A stretch of 64,000 nt of DNA. Origin: an uncultured Bacteroidales bacterium (GTDB lineage: Bacteria > Bacteroidota > Bacteroidia > Bacteroidales > FEN-979). The notes under the pieces are model-generated. The model did no database searches. It was not told where the DNA came from and worked only from the letters and a program-made list of their open reading frames with translations. Shown here one piece after another: positions 38,419 through 46,347 of this stretch; positions within the stretch are counted from its first letter, which is position 1, and each line of letters starts with the position of its first letter. The DNA is taken from assembly GCA_903877385.1 (NCBI GenBank), contig CAIRDP010000022.1, positions 55,644 to 119,643 of the forward strand, written 5' to 3'. Made by a program: the position numbers and the translations under genes.

Positions 38419-40647
38419 ATGGCCTATAATGACCTGGTTGCCGACTGTCTTCAGAATGAACCTGCCTTTTGTACGGCAAAGTGCCCGTTCAATCTTGATG
38501 TGAGGGATTTCATAGGGAAGCTTCAGCAGGGCAGGTTTAACATAGCGTATAAGTCATACAGGCAGGCAGTAGGGTTTCCCGGCATAGTGATCGCACTTTG
38601 CGGGGAACCCTGCAGCCGTGTATGCATATTGAAGGACAAAGGAGGTTCGGCTTCACTGAAACTGCTGGAGAAGGCTTCACAGGACTATGCCCGGGATACC
38701 GCCCCCGACCAGTATAATATGCCGGCCAAAGACAAGCGGATCGCTATAATTGGCGGGGGTATCAGCGGACTCGCATGCGCCCTGAGGCTGCTTACTAAAA
38801 AATACCAGCTCACTGTATTTGAAAAGTCGGGGCGCATTGGCGGGCACTTGCACGAGCTGTTATCTCCTGAAATTTTCATGGATGACATCCGCAGTCAATT
38901 TATACATGAGAAATACACCCTGAACCTGGATACCGAAATTGTTTCACTGGAGAGTTTGGATTTTGATGCAATTTATATTGCTACGGGCAAAGGAGGAAAT
39001 GATTTCGGGCTTTCGCTTTCTGCGGATGTAGCCTTTGCCAGTACAAAAGACGGGGTTTTCCTTGGCGGTTCGCTAAGCGGTTCCGATACCATGCATGCCA
39101 TAGCCGACGGACTGAATGCCTCGAATGCGATCGAGACCTGGCTGAAGACAGGTAAGATGAACCATACTGTGCCGGCCGGGGGTACCAGGCTGATGCCCGA
39201 AGCCGTAAGGCCGGGTGAATCGCCGGCAATTCTTCCGTACAATGGTGTTTCATACACCAAAGCCGAGGCGGTTGATGAAGCAAAGCGCTGCCTTAAATGC
39301 TCCTGCGATGCCTGCGTACGCTATTCACCCCTGATGGGATATTTTCAGAAATTCCCGAAACGTATCACTGAAGAGGTGCAGGTGACCATACAGCCAAGCT
39401 CGCTTGACGGTAATGCCACACTGGCGACCAGGTTGATTTCCACCTGCGACCATTGCGGTTTATGCAAGGAGGTTTGTCCGAAAGTCATAGATACCGGTGA
39501 TTTCCTGCTGCAAAGCCATAAAGCCATGCGCGAAAAAGGCGCCATGCCCTGGGCATTTCATGAATTCTTTTTGAGGGATATGGATTTTTCCAATACCGAA
39601 GCCGCCTTGGTTAAACCGCCCCCGGGGATTATTACAAGCTCTTACGCGTTTTTCCCGGGTTGCCAGCTCGGGGCTTCTGACCCGGAATATGTGACCCAAA
39701 GCTACCGTTTCCTGCTGAAGCACTTCCCAGGCACTGCCCTTATGCTGAACTGCTGCGGGGCCCCGGCTGAATGGGCCGGTGATGAGCCTTTACACTCCCG
39801 CGTCATTGATAACATACGGGATGACTGGGACAAGCTCGGGCAGCCGGTGATGATCCTTGCCTGTGCCAGCTGCAAACTGATGTTCCGGAAACACCTTCCG
39901 GAGATTAAAGCTGAATTCCTATACCAGCTTATGGCCGATAAAGGGCTGCAGCTAGCAAAGCGGTTTACTGAGACCACGGCTTCGGTGTTTGATCCCTGCG
40001 CCAGCCGTCACGAAATTCAGGTGCAGCAATCCGTCCGCAAACTTGCGCTGGATGCGGGGTTTACACTTGAACCCCTGCCTCTGGAAGGGAATCTTGCAGG
40101 CTGCTGCAGTTACGGTGGGCAAACCGCGATAGCCCATCCTCCATACGCAGCCTATTCTGTCAAACAAAAGACAGCCCAGAACGATCATCCGTATATTACC
40201 TATTGTTCGAATTGCAGGGATATCTTTGCAGCTGCGGGGAAACCTTCCTGGCATATCCTTGACATTCTGTTTGGCCTGGGAAGCGAAACACGCCGGCAGC
40301 CGGGCATTTCGGAGAGAAGGAACAACCGGCTGAAGCTCAAAAAGAAACTGCTGAACGAATTCTGGAATGAAAACGCAATCATGGAAAATCCCATCGACAA
40401 ACTCTTTGTTTCCGCTGAACTCAGGGAGAAACTGAACAAAGAATGGATGCTCGAACAGGACATCCTTATTGTGATAGGGAATTGCGAACAGAGCGGGGAA
40501 AAGCTGTTCGATCCTGAAGCGGGAACTTTCTCGGGTCATATGAATGTCGGGAATATGACTTACTGGGTGGAATACCGTCTTACGCAGGACAAGGTATTTG
40601 AACTTGTCAATGCCTATTGCCACAGGATGAAAATTGAGGAGGTGTAA
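38419..40647 (+). CDS. FAD/NAD(P)-binding iron-sulfur protein with dicluster and two HdrB-like CCG domains
   Basis: 742 residues. (1) GltD-like [4Fe-4S] region, Cys 10, 18, 22, 61, 65, 69. (2) Nucleotide-binding fold IAIIGGGISGLACALRLL (109-126) with GRIGGHL and IYIATGKGG. (3) Dicluster ferredoxin region, Cys 291-299 and CDHCGLCKEVCPK (343-353). (4) Two CCG modules as in heterodisulfide reductase subunit B: C415...CC445-446...CxxC482-485 and C527...CC562-563...CxxC596-599. A C-terminal domain (about 675-742) follows. This combination suggests electron transfer between the FAD-less hydroxylase and pyridine nucleotide or a disulfide-type substrate. It matches, from memory, the dicluster-binding oxidoreductase of the DVU_155x cassette. 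Confidence 0.88.
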   Translation: MAYNDLVADCLQNEPAFCTAKCPFNLDVRDFIGKLQQGRFNIAYKSYRQAVGFPGIVIALCGEPCSRVCILKDKGGSASLKLLEKASQDYARDTAPDQYNMPAKDKRIAIIGGGISGLACALRLLTKKYQLTVFEKSGRIGGHLHELLSPEIFMDDIRSQFIHEKYTLNLDTEIVSLESLDFDAIYIATGKGGNDFGLSLSADVAFASTKDGVFLGGSLSGSDTMHAIADGLNASNAIETWLKTGKMNHTVPAGGTRLMPEAVRPGESPAILPYNGVSYTKAEAVDEAKRCLKCSCDACVRYSPLMGYFQKFPKRITEEVQVTIQPSSLDGNATLATRLISTCDHCGLCKEVCPKVIDTGDFLLQSHKAMREKGAMPWAFHEFFLRDMDFSNTEAALVKPPPGIITSSYAFFPGCQLGASDPEYVTQSYRFLLKHFPGTALMLNCCGAPAEWAGDEPLHSRVIDNIRDDWDKLGQPVMILACASCKLMFRKHLPEIKAEFLYQLMADKGLQLAKRFTETTASVFDPCASRHEIQVQQSVRKLALDAGFTLEPLPLEGNLAGCCSYGGQTAIAHPPYAAYSVKQKTAQNDHPYITYCSNCRDIFAAAGKPSWHILDILFGLGSETRRQPGISERRNNRLKLKKKLLNEFWNENAIMENPIDKLFVSAELREKLNKEWMLEQDILIVIGNCEQSGEKLFDPEAGTFSGHMNVGNMTYWVEYRLTQDKVFELVNAYCHRMKIEEV

Positions 40648-40648
40648 T

Positions 40649-40843
40649 ATGGCCAATAAGAAGAGACTTCTCTGCTTTAAATGCAATAAGGAACTGGAGC
40701 TGAAAAAGACCGATTTTTCCTACCTCGGGCATACATTTTTCACCGAAGTCCCGGCCTGCCCCCGATGCGGACAGGTGTATATCTCGGAAGAGCTGGTAAA
40801 AGGACGCATTTCGGAAGTGGAGATGCAACTCGAGGATAAATAA
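40649..40843 (+). CDS. zinc-ribbon/rubredoxin-like mini-protein (DVU_1557-like)
   Basis: 64 residues with two CxxC pairs: LLCFKCNKELELKKTDFSYLG and ACPRCGQVYISEEL. Four Cys at this spacing can hold Zn or a rubredoxin-like Fe. A strong GAGGAGGTG at 40636-40644 points to the ATG at 40649 and not to the one at 40634 in the preceding gene. From memory, D. vulgaris DVU_1557 is a comparable small redox protein within the same cassette. It ends 1 base before the radical SAM gene. Confidence 0.8.
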   Translation: MANKKRLLCFKCNKELELKKTDFSYLGHTFFTEVPACPRCGQVYISEELVKGRISEVEMQLEDK

Positions 40844-40844
40844 C

Positions 40845-42203
40845 ATGGACGGCGCCAGCATTCAATACAGGAATCGGGAATACAGTTCTAAAGCAAATAG
40901 CGTGGAGAGCTCCAAAATCCTTAGCAGTACCTGGAGCATATGCCCGGTATGCATGAAACGGCTTCCCGCCCTAAGGGTGCAGAACGGAAGCCAGATTTTC
41001 CTGGAGAAAACATGTAAAGAACACGGCAGCTTCAGTACTGTAATCTGGAGGGGACTCTATGATTTCAATGATTGGATAAGGTCTGCGGATGAGGGAGAGG
41101 GTGAAATCACAGCCTGTCCCGATGCCTGCGGATTATGCAACGACCATCTGCAGAAGACCTGCTGCACTTTGCTTAATATCACAAACCGCTGCGACCTTGG
41201 TTGCAGGTTTTGCTTTGCCTCAAGCGGAAGCGCAAGCACAGATCCCAGCCTGGATGAGATCAGGAAAACGATCTTCAGCCTGGTCGAAAAAGATAAAACG
41301 CTTTTACAGCTCAGCGGGGGTGAACCCACGATGAGGGATGACCTGCCAGATATCATCAGGATTGCCAGGGAGGCCGGGGTAAAATATGTGCAGCTTAACA
41401 CCAACGGCATTCGCCTGGGTGAAGATAAAAACTACGCAAGAGAACTTGCAGCTGCAGGACTTTCATTCGTCTTTATGCAGTTTGACGGTACCGACGACAG
41501 GATTTACACGAAACTCAGGGGCAAGGCCCTGCTGAATATCAAACAGAGAGCCATTGACAACTGCGCCCTTAGCAATATAGGCATCACCCTCGCCCCCACC
41601 CTGGTGAGGGATGTCAACACGCACGATATAGGCGGGATCATCCGTTTTGCCCTTGCACGTGCACCGGCAGTGCGGGGAGTACATTTTCAACCGGCCACGT
41701 TTAACGGCCGGGTACCGGGAATACCAGGAAATCATGACCGTATAACCCTGGATGAACTGGTATCGGAGATCTGCCATCAAAGCAATGGATTGATCAGGTC
41801 GGACGACCTTCTTCCTTCAGCTTGCGACCACCCGCTTTGCGGATTTCACGGGGACTTTATCGCCTCAGGGGATAAGCTCATCCCCCTGCTTAAACGCGGT
41901 GAAACCGAAAAGAATTGCTGTTGCGGCACTTCCGCAGCTGAAAAAAACAGGGAGTTCATCGCAAGACGCTGGCAGAGGCCTGCAGTGTATGAAACCACCG
42001 GGGCTGCCGGCAATGTCGACATACGCGACATGAGCGTTTTCCTTGAACGTGTGAAATCCCATGGCTTCACCCTCACTTCCATGGCTTTCCAGGACGCGGG
42101 GAACATGGATTTTTCACGTCTCCGCCATTGCAGCTTTCATGTGTACGAGGATGGGAAATTCATCCCTTTCTGCTCCTATTATCTTACAGGATGGAAGCAA
42201 TGA
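40845..42203 (+). CDS. radical SAM protein with Cys-rich N-terminal domain
   Basis: 452 residues. An N-terminal Cys-rich domain (CPVC 33-36, C57, C91, C95, C98, C106-107) precedes the radical SAM core with CDLGCRFC (C116, C120, C123), SGGEPTMRDD and QLNTNGIRL. The C-terminal part holds SACDHPLCGFHG and an unusual CCCG near residue 367. The layout resembles MoaA/NirJ-type and tetraether-type radical SAM proteins with a leading Cys domain. From memory, cassette relatives occur as selenoproteins; here no in-frame UGA is needed. The reaction is unknown. The gene is coupled by ATGA to the methyltransferase. Confidence 0.87.
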   Translation: MDGASIQYRNREYSSKANSVESSKILSSTWSICPVCMKRLPALRVQNGSQIFLEKTCKEHGSFSTVIWRGLYDFNDWIRSADEGEGEITACPDACGLCNDHLQKTCCTLLNITNRCDLGCRFCFASSGSASTDPSLDEIRKTIFSLVEKDKTLLQLSGGEPTMRDDLPDIIRIAREAGVKYVQLNTNGIRLGEDKNYARELAAAGLSFVFMQFDGTDDRIYTKLRGKALLNIKQRAIDNCALSNIGITLAPTLVRDVNTHDIGGIIRFALARAPAVRGVHFQPATFNGRVPGIPGNHDRITLDELVSEICHQSNGLIRSDDLLPSACDHPLCGFHGDFIASGDKLIPLLKRGETEKNCCCGTSAAEKNREFIARRWQRPAVYETTGAAGNVDIRDMSVFLERVKSHGFTLTSMAFQDAGNMDFSRLRHCSFHVYEDGKFIPFCSYYLTGWKQ

Positions 42204-42829
42204 ACAAGCCGTCCCCCATGATTAATCATCCCGGAGGTTTTATCATAACCGACAGGGCCATCGGATTATGTGATTTCAGGCCCGGAGCGAAGATTCTCGA
42301 TCTTGGCTGCGGATCAGGGGCAACGGTCGGATACCTGCGAAAAGATCATGCCCTCGATGCCTTCGGTATAGACCCGGACTCCTCCTCAATTCCCAAACAA
42401 CACAACTTCTTCATGGCTAATGCGGACTGTATTCCTTTTCCCCCGGCTTCAATGGACGGAGTATTGATGGAATGCAGCTTTTCGATGATGGAGAATCAGC
42501 AGGCTGTTTTACAGGAATGTTTCCGGGTGCTGAAGCCGGGCAGGAAGCTGGTCGTTTCAGACATGTATGCCCGGGGCGAGCCCGCCCGTCTTGACGGCTG
42601 CCTGGGGCGGATCGACACAAAAGAAGAAATCATTGCCATGGTTGAGTGCAATGGTTTCATCCCGGGGCATTTCGAGGATTTCTCCCGTGAACTTCAGGGT
42701 TTCTGGGGACAGATGATTTTCGAGAAGGGATCCGGATCTTTTTATGGTGAGCTTGGTGCCAGCCCTGAATTGATGAAAAGGATTCGATGCGGCTACTATC
42801 TTTTGGTCGCTGTAAAAAAAGAGGCATAA
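42200..42829 (+). CDS. class I SAM-dependent methyltransferase of the cassette (DVU_1556-like)
   Basis: 209 residues: motif I ILDLGCGSGATVGYLRK, acidic motif II DAFGIDPDS, ADCIPFPPASMDGVLMECSF and ECFRVLKPGRKLVVSDMYA, the standard Methyltransf_11 pattern. The ATG at 42200 gives an ATGA overlap with the radical SAM stop; 42191 and a longer form at 42128 are less likely. In the cassette it may act on the product of the radical SAM or ligase enzymes. The ligase gene follows after 1 base. Confidence 0.85.
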   Translation: MNKPSPMINHPGGFIITDRAIGLCDFRPGAKILDLGCGSGATVGYLRKDHALDAFGIDPDSSSIPKQHNFFMANADCIPFPPASMDGVLMECSFSMMENQQAVLQECFRVLKPGRKLVVSDMYARGEPARLDGCLGRIDTKEEIIAMVECNGFIPGHFEDFSRELQGFWGQMIFEKGSGSFYGELGASPELMKRIRCGYYLLVAVKKEA

Positions 42830-42830
42830 T

Positions 42831-44057
42831 ATGATCTCCCCTGTACATACATGGGTTGCCGAACGCACTGGTCTCAGGGATGATCTCAATGAGCAAACAC
42901 TTAAACATTGGCAGGCTGAAAAGCTGAAAACCCTGCTCCTCTATGTTAAAAATACCAGCAGGTTTTACAGTAAAAGAGTGCATGAAGATTGCCCCCTGGA
43001 AGACCTTCCTTTTACCTTTCCCTCCGATATAGTGGAAGACCCCTATGCATTCCTGGCGATCCCCCAAAACCATGTTGCAAGGGTGACTACCCTGGCTAAT
43101 TCCGGTACGACACGGCAGAGAAAACGTATTTTCTTTTCCAAAGCCGATCTCGAAAGAACCATTGCTTTCTTTGCTGCCGGCATGAGTACCATGGTTAGCA
43201 ATGGAGAATCTGCACAGATCCTGGTATCGAACAGGACCGAAAACAGTCTGGGAAGCCTGCTGCAGGAGAGCCTCTTTCGGATCGGAGTCAAAGCGGAGAT
43301 CCCCGGTGTGCTCAGATCAGCTGAATTTGCAATTGAAAAGGCAAGGTCTGCCGATTGCCTGGTGGGCATGCCTTCCGAATTACTGTATATGTGCCGCACA
43401 GCCCCGGAACTGCGCCCGAAAAGCGTTCTTCTCGCCGCAGACTACATTCCTCAATCGGTAATTGACGGTATTAAAGAAACCTGGAAATGCGAAGTCTTCT
43501 CTCATTACGGGCATACTGAATTCGGCTATGGCTGCGCCGTTGATTGCAGTCAGCATAAGGGTTACCATTTACGGTATGCCGACCTGGTTTTTGAGATCAT
43601 CAACACCGAAACAGGCAAACCTGCCGAAGACGGTGAGAGGGGAGAGCTTGTCATCACCACCCTCTCAAATGAAGCCATGCCTCTAATCCGTTACCGCACA
43701 GGACATATTTCCGGCTTTATTCGTGAGCCCTGTGCCTGCGGGAGTTTGCTCCCCCGGCTGGGAACCGTCGAGGGGCATTTCGAAAATAATATCCTTACAG
43801 TAAGCGGCAGCAGCCTGAGCATACACCAGCTGGATGAACTGATTTTCGCCCTGCCTTATGTACACGGTTTTGACGCATCACTCAGGTTTGAACACGAAAG
43901 ACCAATATTATCTCTTTCCATCGATGCAACTGAAAGGCTCCATCATGACACCCTGGCTTCAATGTTACCCCCGGGAACCAGGCTCGAAGTAAAGTACGGC
44001 AAGGCCGATCCGTTTTCGCAGAGGGGCAAAAGGCGGATTCAGTTCCCTGGTCCCTGA
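42831..44057 (+). CDS. PaaK-like adenylate-forming ligase (DVU_1553-like)
   Basis: 408 residues related to phenylacetate-CoA ligase. The P-loop-like TLANSGTTRQRKRIFFSKAD, the adenine/carboxylate-site motif FSHYGHTEFGYG and LIRYRTGHISGFIREPCACGS are present. The C-terminal lid domain ends SQRGKRRIQF. It is a little shorter than PaaK (about 435). It should activate a carboxylic acid with ATP, perhaps to a CoA ester; the acid is not known. It is the last gene of the cassette and is followed by a copy of the dispersed 3' motif. Confidence 0.85.
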   Translation: MISPVHTWVAERTGLRDDLNEQTLKHWQAEKLKTLLLYVKNTSRFYSKRVHEDCPLEDLPFTFPSDIVEDPYAFLAIPQNHVARVTTLANSGTTRQRKRIFFSKADLERTIAFFAAGMSTMVSNGESAQILVSNRTENSLGSLLQESLFRIGVKAEIPGVLRSAEFAIEKARSADCLVGMPSELLYMCRTAPELRPKSVLLAADYIPQSVIDGIKETWKCEVFSHYGHTEFGYGCAVDCSQHKGYHLRYADLVFEIINTETGKPAEDGERGELVITTLSNEAMPLIRYRTGHISGFIREPCACGSLLPRLGTVEGHFENNILTVSGSSLSIHQLDELIFALPYVHGFDASLRFEHERPILSLSIDATERLHHDTLASMLPPGTRLEVKYGKADPFSQRGKRRIQFPGP

Positions 44058-44072
44058 ACAATGCAGGACTAA

Positions 44073-44094
44073 CCCTCTCCCTCATCCGCAGTCA
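44073..44094 (+). repeat. dispersed 3' motif after the ligase gene
   Basis: CTCCCTCATCCGCAGTCA with a CCCT prefix, beginning 16 bases after the stop and in the sense of the gene. Confidence 0.8.
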
Positions 44095-44218
44095 ATAATA
44101 AGAAACATCACAGGGAATAAGCTGCCGAAAACGAATATTTATCGGCAATAGGTAAGCCGACTAATTAAAAAATTCGTAAACTGCGTGATGAATTGCTGAA
44201 ACATAAACCTGAAATATC

Positions 44219-45559
44219 ATGAAAAAATACATTTCCACCTTATTATCGATGAAAGCCGCCGTGAAAATAAGCAGCCTGTTGTTGTGCATAGGTTGTTTTT
44301 CATCCGGCAATAAATCATATTCTCAGCCGGCTGAAGACCCTTTTGCCAATGGCAGCAAAGAAAGGAACATGATGGTTGTGATCAGCGACATTCATCTTGG
44401 CGCCGACCTCGCCTATGCCGAGATCAACAAAAACCTGAAACCACTCGAGAATCTGCTCGGCAGGATCAGGCTGTCGCAAAATGTAAAAGAACTTGTTATT
44501 GCCGGAGATTTGCTCGACGAATGGTTTGTACCGGCTACAACCGATACATATATGGGTAAGGACCAGGCTGATTTTGTAAGGCGTATTGCAACAGCGAACA
44601 AAGGTGTGATCGACGCCCTGAACCGTATTATCCGTGACGGGAAAATTTTGGTTACCTATGTCCCCGGGAATCATGATCTGACCATAACAGCCGAAAATGT
44701 GGAAAGTATCCTGCCGGGGATCAAACAGGCCAGGGATAAAGAGCTGGGCCTGGGAACATATACCCCTGCCAGCCATCCTGAAGTGGCTATTGAGCACGGG
44801 CATCGGTACAATTTCTTTTGTGCACCCGACCCGATCTCAAACCAGGATGTTGCGCCCGGGACTATCATGCCCCCGGGTTACTTTTTCACAAGGATAGCTG
44901 CCCTTCATGTTGTGCAGAATTGCCGTACCCCTCAGGATTCCATATCGCTTGTTACGAAAAATAATTCAGGCGACAAAAGCCAGGCCCTGTTGTTCGGGTA
45001 TTGGAAAATCTGGAAAGCGACATTGAGCCTGTTCAGGATAAAAAACAGGTTTGATGAAAAAATAATCGTGACGAAGGTGAATGGATTTACACAAACATAC
45101 TCAGTAAATGACCTTCTGCCTTACCAGGTTTCGGCCGGTGGTTTGATCGATGTGAAGCTTTATAAAGGGATACAGGATTCGTGGGACCAACGGCAAAAAC
45201 TCAACCATGTGGCTGTGAATATTCCCGTTGCACAGGCCATGAGATATGTTGCAGATGCTTCTGAAACGGATAAGCAGGCAGTGATGCAATATTTTATGAA
45301 CCCGGCCTCGGATAAGAGAATCGTAGTTTTCGGGCACACCCACGATGCGAAGATCATCGCCTCGGATAACTATAAAGGGCAAAAATCAATCTATGCGAAT
45401 TCGGGAACATGGATTGACCATAATCCAAAGCTGACTACCATGAATTTTGTGGTCATTACCTTCCAGGATGTGGCTGTATCTTCTCAAACCCGGGTGAAAC
45501 TTTACAATTTCGAAGGCGAAGTTGTAAAGAAAATGGCCGAAGATTCGTTACGATACTGA
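44219..45559 (+). CDS. exported metallophosphoesterase (LpxH-like fold)
   Basis: 446 residues with an N-terminal export signal (ISSLLLCIGCFSSG; the Cys may be lipidated but position -3 is atypical). Metallophosphoesterase motifs are complete: VISDIHLGADLA, VIAGDLLDEW, TYVPGNHDLTI, IEHGHRYNF and VVFGHTHDAKII. The set and spacing resemble UDP-2,3-diacylglucosamine hydrolase LpxH, but the signal peptide and an inserted region (about 205-330) place it outside the cytoplasm, so another phosphodiester is its likely substrate. No partner genes are evident. Confidence 0.85.
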   Translation: MKKYISTLLSMKAAVKISSLLLCIGCFSSGNKSYSQPAEDPFANGSKERNMMVVISDIHLGADLAYAEINKNLKPLENLLGRIRLSQNVKELVIAGDLLDEWFVPATTDTYMGKDQADFVRRIATANKGVIDALNRIIRDGKILVTYVPGNHDLTITAENVESILPGIKQARDKELGLGTYTPASHPEVAIEHGHRYNFFCAPDPISNQDVAPGTIMPPGYFFTRIAALHVVQNCRTPQDSISLVTKNNSGDKSQALLFGYWKIWKATLSLFRIKNRFDEKIIVTKVNGFTQTYSVNDLLPYQVSAGGLIDVKLYKGIQDSWDQRQKLNHVAVNIPVAQAMRYVADASETDKQAVMQYFMNPASDKRIVVFGHTHDAKIIASDNYKGQKSIYANSGTWIDHNPKLTTMNFVVITFQDVAVSSQTRVKLYNFEGEVVKKMAEDSLRY

Positions 45560-45648
45560 AGTAAAACTCAAGCCAGATCATAAGTGTGAAAAAGTTTGTA
45601 AAGCTATCCTGGTAAGCTGCACCCTGTAAAGGCTTAAACTAATATATC

Positions 45649-46314
45649 ATGCAAAAAGAAGACATTACCATCATCCGGATGACTTTTGTCAATGCTTTTC
45701 TCGTAAAAGTAAAAGAAGGGTTTGTTATAGTTGATACCGGTTTGCCAATGTTCTGGGAAAAACTGGAAAATGAGATGATGGCAGCTGGTTGTTTACCGGA
45801 TAAGCTGAAACTTGTCGTGCTTACCCACGGGGATTTTGACCATGCCGGAAACTGTGCAAAGCTGCAGCAGGAATACAAGGCCAGGATAGCCATCCATAAA
45901 GAGGATTCGGGGATGGTGGAACAGGGAGTTTTTCTGAAGCGTAAAATGAGGACTTTGACGGCCAGGATTTTTTCGCTCATAAGAAAGTTGAAGAAAAGGA
46001 AATTTTCACTGGAGAAATTCAAACCGGACATTTTCCTGAACGACGGCCAGGATCTGGGTGAATATGGATTCGATGCTACAGTTCTGCATATTCCTGGCCA
46101 TACCCCGGGATCGATCGGCGTACTTACCGATGACGGGACCTTGTTCGCGGGAGATACCTTCACCAACAGGCGGAAGCCCGACATTGCAACCTATATCGAA
46201 AACCAGGAACAATTGAATAAGAGTCTTGATCGTTTGAAGAAGATGAACATCAAAACGGTCTACCCGGGGCATGGAGAGCCATTTGAAATGTCATCCTTTT
46301 CCGGCCAGCTTTGA
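45649..46314 (+). CDS. metallo-beta-lactamase-fold hydrolase
   Basis: 221 residues: GFVIVDTGLP, metal motif LTHGDFDHAGN (HxDxDH variant), HIPGHTPGSIGVL, LFAGDTF and TVYPGHGEP. A glyoxalase II/beta-lactamase-like hydrolase that may act on thioesters or lactones; the substrate is unknown. It is soluble and without a signal. The MFS gene follows in the same direction after 33 bases. Confidence 0.88.
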   Translation: MQKEDITIIRMTFVNAFLVKVKEGFVIVDTGLPMFWEKLENEMMAAGCLPDKLKLVVLTHGDFDHAGNCAKLQQEYKARIAIHKEDSGMVEQGVFLKRKMRTLTARIFSLIRKLKKRKFSLEKFKPDIFLNDGQDLGEYGFDATVLHIPGHTPGSIGVLTDDGTLFAGDTFTNRRKPDIATYIENQEQLNKSLDRLKKMNIKTVYPGHGEPFEMSSFSGQL

Positions 46315-46347
46315 TGAACAACAGCATCATGTTTTTACTGAAGACAG

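Noticed and set aside
39952..40686. 244-codon minus-strand frame over the dicluster protein
   Set aside because: Overlaps the CCG module and C-terminal domain of a clearly real gene; no recognisable protein features.
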